Positions 1 through 37,180 of a stretch of DNA of 64,000 bases are shown in pieces. Source of the DNA: Synaphobranchus kaupii (taxonomy: Eukaryota; Chordata; Actinopteri; Anguilliformes; Synaphobranchidae); the NCBI GenBank assembly GCA_029718625.1, contig CM056380.1, positions 41,121,684 to 41,185,683 of the forward strand. Direction: 5' to 3'. The number at the start of each line of letters is the position of its first letter. The first letter of the stretch is position 1. The notes under the pieces are model-generated. The model made no database searches and had not been told where the DNA came from. It was given only the letters and a program-made list of their open reading frames with translations. Position numbers and translations under genes: made by a program.

Positions 1-88
1 ACATTGCTCGTTAAATAGTCAGTAATCTGTAGGAATCATACAAGCATCTTAAGGTTTGAAGTATTTCATATAATTGGCGCAGTGGTTA

Positions 89-23927
<23,839 letters not shown>

Positions 23928-24200
23928 TTTAAGAGATGAGAACGAACTGGCGCAGTGTTTAAAATAAGTAACGTATGTGGGGAACAATATGGACTGGGGA
24001 AAAGAAAAACGAGACAACGGCTCCTGCTCACAATGGTCCGTCCAGCATCTAACTGACAGCGTTCATACCGTCCCCTCCTTACTTTAAAAGACAGGCGCGT
24101 GCGGTTCTGTACTCAGTACTCAGGGGGAGGGCTGTGTGTGTGGAGCGAGCGCGACGTTGTAGGGAGAAGCAGAATAATGCGCGCGCACGTGCACTTTCCG
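23928..24200 (-). promoter_or_regulatory. Probable glud1 5' UTR and promoter
   Basis: This is the sequence immediately upstream of the glud1 ATG. It becomes CpG-rich and G-rich at about 24080-24200 (GGGGGAGGGC, GCGCGCGCACGTGC) before turning AT-rich. No TATA box at a convincing distance was seen, as is common for housekeeping genes. The exact transcription start is not visible from sequence. Confidence 0.5.
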
Positions 24201-25849
24201 TTTTTATTTAAAAACGTTTCAAAATTTTTATCACGCAAATAAACAGTGTATTTTGTAGATTATCGACGTATTATTTTCCATTAGTAGGCTTATACATGTT
24301 ACGTTTAATTCTAAATAAAATAAAAAGATCAAACTTATTATCCAATGTCCCTAGCTACGTATGGGGGGTTGTTTATAGTGAATATAGTTTAATTATATTA
24401 GAAATTCAGCTAATGTTTAAGAAATTGTAAATGCCATCAGTGATTACATGCATTAAGTTATTTCTTTTTATACTTTATAGCATTACTCATTTGTAATTTG
24501 GGGGATTTTTTTAAACATCAGAAGAGATAATGAACATAGGCCTACTGATCTAACCTAAGGCAATTCCATTTAGTAGGTTTAAGGGTAATGTCTGATATTT
24601 CCATGATAGTTCTGAAAACTGTTCAGTAGCCTAATGAGCTTAGAAACTTTGTAATATCTAGAGATATTAACCACTTGCACAACCAAGTTACATTGTTACA
24701 TTAAATACAAGATATACTTTCTTATTAATAATTACATTACATTACATAGTAGTGCAATGAATTGATATACACAGAAATATTGATTCTTCTCTACCAAGAT
24801 ATCACAAATTAAGATGCTTTGACAATGTTTTCCTACCAGGGTGCCCAGAATACAATTGATATAAAAATGATCTAAATTTCAACTTGGATTAACTCCAACC
24901 ATCCCCCTGATGTCTGTTTACAAAAATCAACCATTGAAGGTTCATGCTCTGAAAGTTGTCAGCCGTTTATATGAGAGGTTTTTATGCAAGCAGGGATAGC
25001 AACCAAAGAGGGACATGTTCCTGGAAAAACATGAACTGACAGGTTTGTGGGGTATCTTTAGGACATCAGGTGGTCATAGTGCAATCACAGGGTCACTATC
25101 CTAAGAGCCTTCTCAGGCTTTGCTGACATTCACTTGAATCTGTGAATGTTTTTAGAATATGAAAAAAATCAAGATAAAAGCATATTTTTATAAATGTGAC
25201 TATAAACTATAAATGTGACTATAAACAGGCAAAGCAAAAGGCTATAGAATCTTATTGTTCACACCAACTACAGCAAAACAGACTGAAATTGAAAAGATGT
25301 AACACAAGCCCAAGTATACAGTAGGCCTATATCTGCATTGCGATCCATAAAATATTGGATTCTGCTGCCTGAGGATGCCACTCAGGTATTAAGTGCTGAG
25401 GGCTCTCCATTTAGTAAGGTGAACATACATAGCACCAGAATATACTATTACACAATACATATAATAGCAAGTACTGTAATAATGCCATAATATCTGCAGA
25501 GTATTTGTTTATTCCTTTTTTATGTTAACTTTAAATAAAAATAGATAATTAGGTATACCCAAAACATCCGAAAGAGAAATACATCTGTAAAGCTCCAAGC
25601 TCTGTATGTCTCTTTTTGCTGATCAATTCTAGAACATTATGTATGCTCATCTTAGAAAATGGGGGCTAACATCACAGCTTTAAACCCCAAAATATTCCAA
25701 GTTAAATTTGCTTTATTATTATCACTGCCAAGACTGCAAGTAATTTAAGATTCTCTGAATATATTGTGCACCTAATGTACCTTCTCTTCAGGAGAACTAT
25801 CTTGGGAAGTAATGCTCTTAGTTTTGGTTGATTCTCGTGGGCAGAAAGT

Positions 25850-26060
25850 CGGCTTGTACCAGAGGAAAATACCAGTGGGGTGGAGGAATGTTTCTGCGCG
25901 CGAGCAGTGCACGCGCGCCAAATGATTGTTTTCCCTCTTTATTCTTCGCGTGCGCGCTTCCTCTTATTGAAAGGCGTGTCGGAGGATGGGCTAGGGGCGT
26001 TAAAGATGATGAACAAGAGTAATCCGAGGAAGTGAAAGTAGGCAACGAACGTGGAGTATT
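25850..26060. promoter_or_regulatory. CpG-rich block, candidate shld2 promoter/first exon
   Basis: An isolated CpG-dense patch in AT-rich surroundings contains two NRF1-like sites (CTGCGCGCGAG, GCGTGCGCGC) and ETS-like CTTCCTC. It lies between the divergent glud1 and shld2 genes. Assignment to shld2 rests on position only. Confidence 0.3.
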
Positions 26061-28211
26061 CACTCCACAAACAGGGCACAAAGATTTCTCCAAATTGGGC
26101 GTTTCTGCTACGTTTAAATGTAGTTCCTTAAGCAGACAATATGAAAATAATCACGTCGAATGCAACATGGGCTATTTAAATTACAACACATTAAATTACT
26201 GTTGTTGGCATTGCAGAAGCACCACCTAATTGCCCTTTATATCTAAATGGGTACATCAAAAGTGATTATATAATGAATAATAAATAAGTATTCTATTCAA
26301 ATTTGACATATATTAGTCTGAGAAACACAGACACAGGCCACCCTCTGACACAAACAGCTGGTGCTAGGACTCCAGCTCTTAGTAGAAGTCTACTCCCAAC
26401 GCTTTATTGGACATTTCTGTTGGAGGCACCTTGTCAGATCAACAAGCATTATGTTGCGCTGGATTAGAGGACAGGGTTTCCTGGACCCCACAGTGTGCTC
26501 ATATATGTGGATCACACAAATTAGAGGACTCCTGCAGAATAGGCACACTTTAGAACAATAATTCAATGATGTAATATAAAAGTTACATCTGAGCTGTTAT
26601 GGAGCAGTCACGCAGTGTCCAGAGCTTTTGATTAAGTCTTTTCTGGCACTGATGAACATTGGCAGTTTACTGATAGAATGGAGGATCCCATAGAGTTTAG
26701 ATTTATGTGTAGTTTAGGTGATTCAAAATTTGTTTCTCATTTTTCTCTTGTCATTTTAAGGCAGTTCCTTTTCTTTAATCATGAAACATACTGAATGTGT
26801 TACAATTGTTGGATGTACCCAAAGGAGCAACCTGCTTACTCCAGGTGCTCTCTCTCTCTCTCAATTTCAATTTCAAGGTGCTTTATTGGCATGACATAAA
26901 TTGTGTTGCCAAAGCAAATGTTACAAACAACAACAATAATAATAATAACAATAACAATTATCAATAAATAAAAATGAACTCAACAACCTATTAAATACAC
27001 ACATGTACACGCATACACATACTGTCATATAACTTATTAACATATATCTTAACTGCAGGTGTTGTTAGTTATTGTGTTCCTGTGTAGGTGACAGGTTGCT
27101 ACATATGAAGCAGCTAGTGGGGCTGTGTGTCCTTCACCCAGTACAATGGGAAATTTTTCTTTGTCTGGAAGTGTGGCAAAATTTGGAAGTATTGTTGCTG
27201 TTTTTTAAAAAGAAAATTCATTCCGAATTTCCCTATATTTATTGCTCTCTCTCTCTCTGTACCCCCCCCCCCCCCTTCTCACTCTCCCTGCACTGAATCC
27301 CCTCATCTCCCCCTCTTGTTGTTTGGTAGACACACAGACAGTCTCAGGGCTGAGCATTTAGCACTTACTCCACCTCTCTTCCACCACTAGCTGCCTTTCC
27401 TGCTTCATTGTCTCCCCACAGATTCGCTCTTCCTGTTTGCTGCGATCAGCAGTGCAAACAGAGAAACCTATACAGAGACAGAGAGGAAGCGAGAGAGAGA
27501 GAGAGAGGGTGGGTGGGGGGGTCTTATCTTCATGTATTGATTTAATGTCAGTTTGTCAATTAAATGGACAGTCTTCATAATCACCTTTCTTTTCTGTTTT
27601 AGGATTATTCTTTCACACACATTAATGGAAAACCTTATGCTTTATGAAATCATTTTTGCTAACTCACGTTTTACATTTTGTTTATGGTACATAGTGATGT
27701 GGGATGTGCGTCCGTTTCATGCCACAGAGCTGAGAGATTGCACCTCATACTCTTCACTGTTGTACTCCTCTCCTCTCTGGTCTCTATTGTGATTGGACAC
27801 AGAGACACAGAGGGCACACAAACCAAAATCCCAGGTGAACAGGGATGGGACACAGTGTTCCAAAGAGAAGCAATTTGCGGTGGTAGACGCTAAGAGGAAA
27901 CAGCATGGGGTTTGAACAGCTGGAAGGGCTTGTCACGCAGTCCAGGCCTGTGATTTTCAAAATGCAGGGTGAGTCTCTCCCTGTTCAACACATTTAGAGT
28001 AACACTACACCCAACAAACTACACAGCACATAGAGGTTGTTGTTTGTGACTGGAAAAACCCGGGGAAATTGTGTGAAATTGTTCCTTGTGTGTGTGCGTG
28101 TGTGAGACAGGTGTGTCCAACTAAACCCGTTCCCTGGGGTTCATTTTGAAAGACTTGCTAATTTTGCTTTCCCTAAACTCTAAATGAAATTAATAGAAAT
28201 TTTGTGGGTAT

Positions 28212-28378
28212 CTCGGTGGTGTAGCCTATAAGAGCACTGCCCACGAGCTCATGGCGAGCAGTGACGTCAGTGGTTTGAATCCGGTTGCGCAACTTTTGTC
28301 GCACGTCTTGCTCTCTGTCTCATTCTTCCTGTCTCGCTACAATGTGCTGTCCAATAAAGCTGAAAAGACCTAAAATAT
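28212..28378 (+). mobile_element. tRNA-derived SINE
   Basis: The head has a tRNA-like box A (GGTGGTGTAGCCTATAAGAG) and box B (GGTTTGAATCC). A CT-rich body and the 3' tail GTCCAATAAAGCTGAAAAGA follow. A second copy of the same family lies inverted at 52590-52745. Confidence 0.75.
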
Positions 28379-28680
28379 AACTTAATGTTAATGTTAAGGT
28401 TAATGTCTGATAATTTGCCATAGATAAATAGCTTAAGGTGCTTTTATTATGTCATTCGGATAGTCATAAAGGTGCACTGCAAAAATTGTCTGTCTTAACA
28501 TGTGTTTTAGTCTTGTTGTCATGAGACTTAAAATCTTTTCTTTTTTTTTTCAAAAGTGGAAAATATTTGGTTGTTTTAAATGACTTTTTCCTGTGAAAGT
28601 GAAAGTGAAAGTGAAGTGAAATTATCTTACCCCACTGGCAAATCTTGAAATGAGTAAAAATATCTCACCCCACTGGCAGA

Positions 28681-29222
28681 TACACTCCCTGGCCAAAAAA
28701 AAAGTCGCACACTGTAATATTTCGTTGGACCGCCTTTAGCTTTGATTACAGCGTGCATTCGTCGTGGCATTGTTTCAACAACCTTATGCAATGTCACAAC
28801 ATTTATTTCCGTACAGAGTTGCATTCATTTTTGGCCGAGATCTTGTATTGACGACGGGAGAGTCGAACCACTCCGTAAAGTCTTCTCCAGCACATCCCAA
28901 AGACTTTCAATGGGGTTAAGGTCAGGACTCTGGTGGCCAATTCATGTGTGAAAATGATTCCTCATGCTCCCTGAACCACTCTTTCACAATTTGAGCCCGA
29001 TGAATCTTGGCATTGTCGTCCTGGAATATGCCCATTGATGGGATAACCTGGTCATTCAGTACATACAGGTACTCAGCTGACTTCATTTTATTGCTGCATA
29101 ACGTTGCTGAGCCTTGACCTGACCAATTGAAGAAACCCCAGATCATAACACTGCCTCCAGAGGCTTGTACAGTGGGCACTATGCATGGGTGCAACGGCGA
29201 CTTTTTTTTTGGCCAGGCAGTG
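28681..29222 (-). mobile_element. Tc1-type transposon with deleted transposase gene
   Basis: Inverted ends CTGGCCAAAAAAAAAGTCGC (28690) and GCGACTTTTTTTTTGGCCAG (to about 29217) bound about 540 bases. The minus-strand frame 28922-29194 reads [17 protein letters not shown] and [18 protein letters not shown], the middle of a Tc1 DDE transposase including its second catalytic aspartate region. The N-terminal DNA-binding part is missing. Confidence 0.8.
28922..29194 (-). pseudogene. Tc1 transposase DDE-domain fragment
   Basis: About 90 residues of the catalytic domain, with the QDDNAKIH segment (family consensus has an aspartate before N-A) and the NWPPES end. There is no helix-turn-helix domain, and the C-terminal DLNPIE region is lost, so it cannot encode a functional transposase. 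Confidence 0.75.
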
Positions 29223-30297
29223 GTTTGTTTTATTTAGCAAAAAAGCAACAGAAATAAGATTCTAAAGTCAAAATATAAGATTTAAATGCTTGCTAATATT
29301 TGGTTTTTGCAGTGTGAGGGGTCATATCACGGTCTGTTGGTCATCATCTAGCTGGGGGAGGGTACATGTGCAGAGAGCATTCATAATGTGATTTCACTTG
29401 TAAAAATAGGCCGCACCGGAGCGGAATTCCACGGTTGACATAACCTAGGGGGAGGCGACCGTGTAGGGTAACCCTGACCTTGGTCACTCGAGCCTATCGG
29501 TGAACGAGGGCACCGTGTCACAGCAGCGGAGTCTTCTCACATCTCGACGAGGAGCTCTCGTCCTGTCCCCTGGCCCCGAGCCACCGTGCGTTTGACTGCC
29601 AACCCTCACCGCCTCATCCCATTTCCGCATTTCTACAGGCCGTAGCTGTAGAGCTCTCCCAGTGCTGTGCAGCATTCTGGCCTGTAGGAGGACCTCGGGG
29701 CACGGAAGACGGCTTGTTGAAGGTTTAACCCCCCAGTTAATGTTTTGGCTTCATAAGCGAAGTTGTTTTGGAGTGTCGAGTTCACAGTAGATTCAAAGGT
29801 TACTCAGGGTTGCCAGGCTTGCATGGCCATGTGTGCTGAAAGGTAATGGAGAAACGTGAAACTTCCAAGTGTTTCAGGTGCACCTAAAATGGAGGCTAGT
29901 CAAGTAGACCTGAAAGGCATTTAGGTTTGACGTGTTGTTTGTGCTGACTGACTTTACAACCTGTTCTGAAAAAGAATCCTGGAAACTCCTCTGCCTCCTG
30001 ATTTACTGCTCCACACATTCAAGGTCAGAAATTTGAGCGACTGGCATGTAAGGGAGAGTTCACTTTCTGTGATTCAGTAGCACCCTTTCAGTCACAGTCA
30101 CAGACAGTCTAACACACCATCCCATGCACACACACACACACACACAGTCACACGTAGACACACACCCACATGAGAACATCGTTACTTACACTCACACATA
30201 CAGTTATGCACAGTTCAATGCATAAACACACGCATGCTCACATGCACAGTCAAACACATGCACACAGAACACACACAATGTGTCACAGAACACATGT

Positions 30298-30299
<2 letters not shown>

Positions 30300-30338
<39 letters not shown>
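30300..30338. repeat. (CA)n microsatellite
   Basis: Nineteen CA units within a wider CA-rich stretch (30125-30338). Confidence 0.95.
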
Positions 30339-30339
<1 letters not shown>

Positions 30340-30782
30340 GCATACACTGACGAAAGGATTAGAAAAAGAGTGAGTGTTGAATTTTTACACCCATACTCTA
30401 TATTTCCCACAATTCCACCCCCCTTTCAGAATGTCTGCACACACTTTTTTGGGTGATGGCTGGTAAGGCCCGGTGTTGACCCAGGCCCGGTGTCTGACTA
30501 ACGCGACCCAGAGTCTGTAAAGTTAGAGCTGATAAGATAGAGCTCCATCCTCCTGGGTCCCAGGACAGAGAGTCCTGCTTCACAGTGAGAAATCCCCTAA
30601 TTATTAACCAGAGGTATGCCCCCTGGAAGCTGCTGATAGGAAGTGGGCAGGCATGGGGCGCACACACCCCCACCCTGTGCTCAGATTACACTCTGTAACT
30701 GTTACAGTCAACACCCAGAGTAAAATCTTATCCAGTGTAATTATGTTGTGAGCCTCTCTCCTACACTGTTATAGTTTTAATG

Positions 30783-30993
30783 CAGGGGTTTTCAACCAGT
30801 TTTGATCCAGGGACCCCCAACCCAAGCTCAAAGGCATCCTGGGTACCCCAGCATCAGCATAAGTTAAAAAGTGTTGAATTAAAAAAATATATATTTTTAT
30901 ATATATATAAGATTTGGGACCTGGGTTTGAGAGTGTGAATGCGGACCCCCTACATAGCTTCGCGGACGCCCTGTGATCCCCTGTTGAAAACCC
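30783..30993. mobile_element. Small hAT-like MITE
   Basis: Inverted ends GGGGTTTTCAAC (30785) and GTTGAAAACCC (to 30993), with CAGGGG at the left as in hAT. About 210 bases, no coding content. Confidence 0.55.
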
Positions 30994-32029
30994 AGAAACT
31001 GTCTGGTTTCATTTGGACATCTGTGCTTCAAGATGCTTAGAACGAGACTTCTTTGCTTTTATTTTTAACTCTCTATATTGTTTTGAGACTAAATGTGTCT
31101 TCAAGGGCAATTGACTTTACAGGTAGAATCAGACCAGTGCTTAGTATACAGTAGATACCAGAGCTGAAGCCTGATATCACTACATACTTTGATACTGTAA
31201 TTATTTGTAACTGAGTATTCGACTGTACTGAGAATATTTTAGTAATGACATGGTGCTTAATTGCACACTGGAGCCAAACTGTCAATCACAGAGGAAAAGA
31301 GACCGCCCCTATTTGTGATTCCATAAAAGTTACATTCACCATTCGGCTTTTCTAGTGTAACTGAATGGAAGAATTATATTGAAATATTTGCTGATGTTTG
31401 AGGTGTATAGGTAATGTCTCATTATCAATCGGACCATGTTCATAGTGTGTCTGCACAGTGGCCATGCACCACATGAGTCTGTCGAAGGATGTTTTTAATA
31501 CCTGTCACAGGAAGTGTTTAATGAAGTGTTGGGTGTTTGGTGGTCAGTCACCCGCCAGTGACCATCCTTTATTAATAACAGAGCGACGCAGGTCATTGTC
31601 TTTGAAGCGTCAATACGTTATCTACCAGAGTGCTCAGATTTCCCATTCGAGCAAAACTCCCCTTCCTTCCCCATCTGCAGTTCACACCATCGTTTGCACT
31701 TTCCAGCCGTGGGCAAGGCCTGTGGAGAGCGCATGATCTGTTATTTTTGGCAAGAGTAAAAATACTGGGCTGAGGATGCTGGGACATTTCTACCTGTTGT
31801 CATGTCAGCAAGCGGCTTGTTTGTGGGGGCCAGCTGTAGTCTCATTCTACATGGCTTTGTGGCACGTGCCCTCTGTGACCTCGGGAGGAGCATTTTAATT
31901 TTAGTGATGAATATAACGGTAGCAAAGTTATTTTACACGCTCCCTATATACGGGTATATATAATATAACCACAGATACAGAAAACCTCATACTGGACACA
32001 AACGGTACTGTAGCTACATTTACATGTAG

Positions 32030-32235
32030 GACTTACAGTTTATTGTAACCCAAAGGTTGCAGGTTTGATTCCCAGGGTAGGACACTGCTGCTGTACTCTT
32101 GAGCAAGGTCCTTAACCTGAATTGCTTCAGTATATATCCAGCTGTGCAAATGGATAGTATGTAAAAATGCTTAATAGTTGTGTAGGTCGCTCTGGATAAA
32201 AGCGTCTGCTAAATGCCAGTAATGTATTGTAATGA
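32030..32235 (+). mobile_element. V-SINE
   Basis: A tRNA-like box B (AGGTTTGATTCCCA), then GAGCAAGGTCCTTAACCTGA, then the conserved V-SINE core TCTGGATAAAAGCGTCTGCT at about 32192. V-SINEs are widespread in fish genomes. Confidence 0.8.
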
Positions 32236-33772
32236 TTTACTGCAATGAATGGGTTAAAACACGTATGGGCGATTCCTCCTTGTGACACAAACCTTTCTGT
32301 GGTTTTGCCCAGTCTGTGACTCTCTGAAAGGTAGCAGCAGTGACCCTGCTGTTTGTTTACTATTGTACATTATATCCCTGCCAGTTTGGTGTGAGTATGC
32401 TTGTGTCATGGCAGGTATGAGTGCTGGTAGGGAGAAAGACCGCTTTCACAGAAAGTGCAAATGCAGCCATCTGCACAGTCACTTGTCCTCTATGCCGTCT
32501 GCGCATACAGACACTGCCTTGGGCAGTCACATCCTTTCTGCTGTCTGCGCATACACACTGGCTGTGTCCAAATCAGAGTCCTATCTACTGCGTCCTGTGT
32601 ACTAGCATAGTATGACATGAAGTATGCAAAAAAATCTTCTCCATAATATTATCAGCAAAAACCCGGAAATAAGCATATCATCCGGGGATATTAAGAACAC
32701 AAAGATTTCACTTAACAGCTTTAAAAAAAAATTATACTCAACTGACATACTCAATAGTAGGCAAGTGCGCTGCTTTGTCCAGGCCTGCACAGTTACTTAC
32801 CATCGTCTGCTGGCTACACATACTGACACAAGCTCCTGCTGACACCCCCCCAATGATTCCTCCCACTTTCTCCATTATTTTTCCCTCCTCCCCTCCATTC
32901 CGGCTCCTGGTTTCCCAGCAGGAGTGCTGTAATCAATCATGGTCAGGTTTCAATCTGCACTGCCGGTTCATTGGCTCGTGCTGACACCACCCACTGTCTG
33001 GTTGGTGAGGAGTTATGGTGGGAGTTGTACATTACACAGCATTTTTCATTTTATACTAGGAACAGGCCATCAAATGCAAGAACTGTAGAGGTTTTGAAAG
33101 CACTTTTACAAAATTGCTTTAATTATTATTCCCACCTGCTGCATAAATATAATCTATTTTAGCTGTGGTTGTGTGGAACATGTGGAAGACTACAGAACAG
33201 GAGATTTTGTGCATAACTGTGTGACTAACCATGTCTATCAGTGGTTCTCAAATTTTTATCATTTGTAAGGCACTCTTCACATGGGCATGTGCTAGTAGTT
33301 AGTTACATGGCTTTAAATACACTGTTAAATTGTAGTACAAAGATTAAACTTATAAACCTGCCATGTTAAACTACCGTCTCAATGCATGTGTGATTTGATA
33401 GTATATATGTGATTTGATACTGTTATTAGCATAACAAAAAATGGTATTCTGATATTACAAATCACCATTGGAGTGCCTGACAGAAATTTCCATCACCTCA
33501 GACTTGGAGCTCTGTCTTTTTGACAAAGCAGCTGTCAAGCAACTTTGTTTAGCTTTTTGAGTGTGACAGGCTATTTATTTTTAGCAGATTGTGGAGTAAA
33601 TGTTTTCCATTGTCCTTGCCTTCCCTCAAGGTGAGCCAGACTCTGTCTGGGCCCTTCAGTGCTTCCTGAGCTCTGTCATCTTCTCACCAGGGGGGAGGGG
33701 GGTAGGGGAGGGTGGTGGGGGGCAGGAGTGGATGTGGGTGGGGGCCATATTGCTGAGCAGGTAAAACTGACA

Positions 33773-34062
33773 GGGTGCGTTCCAATAGTCGAAAAATGCA
33801 TTCTCCCTTCCTCCACTACCACCTCCTCTACTCCCTGCCCCGGAAACGGATCTTTGTGTTTTAATCTAATGTTGCTGATTACATCTTAATTAAATATTAA
33901 TGGTTACATATTAATTAATGTCTCGACGCATACCGCAATGTCAGGTTCATTGTATACTGTACATGCAAATACTTGTACTCAAAACATTCAGGCAGTTTTG
34001 CATATTTCCGGGTAGTAGAGGAGTGGTAGTGGGGGAGTGGAGGAAGGGAGGTGGGGAGTGAA
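33773..34062 (-). mobile_element. 300-bp MITE, copy 1 (inverted, one end missing)
   Basis: Starts GGGTGCGTTCCAATAGTCGA and matches, in reverse complement, the elements at 38342-38646 and 40744-41046. The other terminus is lost just before the LINE. Confidence 0.8.
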
Positions 34063-34079
34063 GCTACACGTAACAACCT

Positions 34080-36625
34080 GGTTGCGTGTACAATTTATTT
34101 CTTTATTTTTGTATTTTATCATTGACATTGTCATGTGGACTAAAATATTACTATGGACTTTCCTCTGCTCCTCTATCATTAGTACAAATCTGTCACTCAA
34201 ATACTATGTTTCTGAGCTGTCATGTCTCTGCCTATTCAACTACTGGACTCCACCAGCTCTTCTCCCCCGCACTGATATTTACATTCCCCGTCAACCGAGA
34301 TATATTCATTGAGGTTCGAAACAATACTTTAATTACAGTAAATCTGACATTATCTCCAGTAGTATCCCTTCTTTTTGGTCTCATCGCCCCTCACATTCTG
34401 CTAATAATAGAATTCCTCGCACTTCTGACAATACTGTTTTATGTCCAGTTGCCCTAGCTACGAAGCACGCCACTCCTGCACTCAGATTAACTCTCTTCAA
34501 TGTTCGTTCACTCAGTCAAAAAGGTCCGATCATCTCTGAATTTATAACCGACAATAAACTCGATATCCTCTGCCTGGCAACACCCATAGGATTATTTTCA
34601 CCTTAACCAAGCCACTCCATCTAGTTTCTCATATACTGACCAACCCCGCCCCAATGGCCGTGGAGGGGGGATTGCTGTTTTCTACCGCTCCTCTCTTCGA
34701 GCCACCATTGTTCACTCAACCCAGTACTCATCTTTAGAACATCTTATAATTAAATTATCCGGTCCCCGCCCACTGATTGTAACCATCTATCAGCCACCTA
34801 AACAATCAGCTGCATTCCTCTCTGAACTCTCATCTCTACTCACAACTGTCTGCACCATGTCATCAAATGTGCTCCTCTTGGGGGATTTCAATATACATAT
34901 CAACTCCCCAAATGGCACATTTGATACTGATTTTCTTTCACTTCTGGACTGCCTAGATATCTCTCAACATGTCACCTTCCCCACCCATAACAAAGGACAC
35001 ACACTTGACTTAGTTTGCTCCACTGGTCTGACCCCTTTCAATCTCACTGATCTGCCACTCCCTATTTCTGATCACAAAGCCATCATATTTGAGGTCCCTA
35101 CACAATCAGCTAATGAAAAAGCCCAACGCTTTTTTTTCTCCTTCCGAAACATAAAAAACATAAACACCACCAATCTCATCAGCATGATTCATACCTGCCC
35201 CTCCCCTGACACATACGCATCTACTGAGGATCTAGTTAAACACTACAACACCTGTCTCTCTTCCTGCCTTGAAACCCTAGCCTCTCTCAAATCACACACC
35301 GTCTCATTCATTCACTCTGCCCCCTGGTACACCCCTGAACTCCGCCTATTAAAAACCACTGGGCGTCGTTTGGAGCGTTTAGCCATAAAAACCAACCTTA
35401 CAATTCACTCCCAAGCATACTCCGAACACCTCACCATCTATAAAACTGCCCTCTCACCAGCCAGAACCTCCTATTATTCAAACATAAATCAATTATGACA
35501 GAGGCAACTCAAAGACCCTGTTCTCCACCGTTAAACATCTGTTTCAACCACTGGACAACTCCCTGAACAACACTTCCATTGACCTCTGCAATAAGTTTTT
35601 GAATTTCTTTCAAACTAAAATTGATAATATTCATCAAGATCTGTTACAATCCCATTCCACCACTGCTGGGCCCCCCTGGATGACTATCACCACTGACTAC
35701 CAGTACATTAACAGTTTCTCTGCCTTCACACCAGTGACGGAGGATTATATAGTTAAAATCACCACTTCATCCAAGCCCTCCACCTGCAAACTCGACCCTC
35801 TTCCTACTTCCCTATAGTTAAAGTTGCACTCCCTGTCCTCTCTCCACTGTTAACACAGATAATCAATGCATCACTGGTCTCTAGTTCTGTTCCCCTTTCA
35901 CTCAAAACAGCTGCTATCTACTCAAAAAGCTTGGTGAAGATCTAAACAATCTTAACAACTTCCGCCTCATCTCTAACCTCCCATTTCTCTCCAAAATTCT
36001 CGAATGTGTAGTAGCAGCCCAACTCCAATCCCACCTTGACAGTAACAACCTCTTAGAACCATTTCAGTCTGGATTCCGATCAAAACACAGTACAGAGACT
36101 ACACATTAAGATCACCAACGACCTCCTCCTCGCTGCTGACTTTTAACCATCCTCATCCTCCTTGACCTCAGCGCTGCCTTCGACACAGTTTCCCACCCCC
36201 TACTGTTGAACCGCCTGACTTCCCTGGGGGTCTCTGGTTCTGCACTAGCCTGGCTGTAATTCTACCTTACAGGTAGACAACAGTTTGTCCAACTAAAACA
36301 ACACCAGTCTGGGCTGGCTGCAGTTAAACAAGGTGTCCCCCAGGGGTCAGTGCTGGGCCCACTCCTATTCATTATCTATCTTCCCCTTGGCCGAATCATG
36401 CGGCATCATAACATAAATTTCCACTGTTACGCCGACGATACACAACTCTATCATCCAAACCCAATGCCCCCCTCCTCCCTCACCAGCTGCCTCCTTGACA
36501 TCAAGGCCTGGATGGCTACCAATTTCCTCAAACTCAACACCAACAAAAAAAGTTATGCTCATAGGTACAAAATCCACCCTGTCAAAAGCACCCACCTTTA
36601 AAACTTTTATTGATGACCACCTAGG
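34080..36625 (+). mobile_element. L2/CR1-clade LINE, ORF2 fragment with frameshifts
   Basis: From about 34480 the plus strand encodes an APE-type endonuclease (LTLFNVRSLSQKG, VLLLGDFNIHIN, LPISDHKAI). After several frameshifts and a stop come reverse-transcriptase blocks: [47 protein letters not shown] and the catalytic [11 protein letters not shown] at about 36430. It stops near 36625 without the usual 3' part or tail. It is a dead, truncated copy. Confidence 0.85.
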
Positions 36626-36789
36626 AAATATCGCTATCTAGCGTGGTAACTGTCTGACGACTCACCGAAATAACAGACAACCACTGAAGTTGAACCATAA
36701 ATTCAGTGGTTTGAACGGTCCCCTGTAACGAGGCCCCGCCTTGATGGGCATGCTTTGACAGTTTGCGTGGCCACACGGAAATGATCATG

Positions 36790-37180
36790 TAAACGGATGC
36801 AATGCCATTGCATTTGAATTATGTCACTCTTGTGCCGCAAAGCATGAAAACGATGTTAATTGAATTGTCATTTCCTTTTTGCCATGGATCATGGAATTGA
36901 AATAAGAAACTGCTAATGCAAATGTGGTTTTTAATTTTTATTTAAATTATGGCAGGGTTGTGTCGTAGAGGGCGAGAAAAAATAAATGTGAAGTGGATTT
37001 GCATTAACAATTTCAAATTGTCAGATAAAGTGCGTACATTAACTTGAAAATGAAAGCGCAAAATGGCCTTTTGCATTTTCATTTGAATTATGTCATGGTT
37101 TTTGCGCACATCGAATGTAAACAAAATGCAATCCCCGATTTGCATTTTCATTAGAATTTTGGCGCGGATACGCCTCCATA
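36790..37180. repeat. Dispersed GCATTTTCATTTGAATTATG-like repeats
   Basis: The motif GCATTTKMATTWGAATTWTG recurs at about 36808, 37073 and 37141 with looser versions between, in a stretch just after the LINE. It looks like part of an unidentified transposon. Confidence 0.4.

Noticed and set aside
28212..28290. Possible functional tRNA gene
   Set aside because: Box A and B are present, but the cloverleaf is poor and the body and tail are those of a SINE with a second copy at 52.6 kb.
34879..34890. kappaB-like GGGGATTTCA in the spacer
   Set aside because: It is part of the LINE endonuclease coding sequence (the GDFN codons), so the match is incidental.
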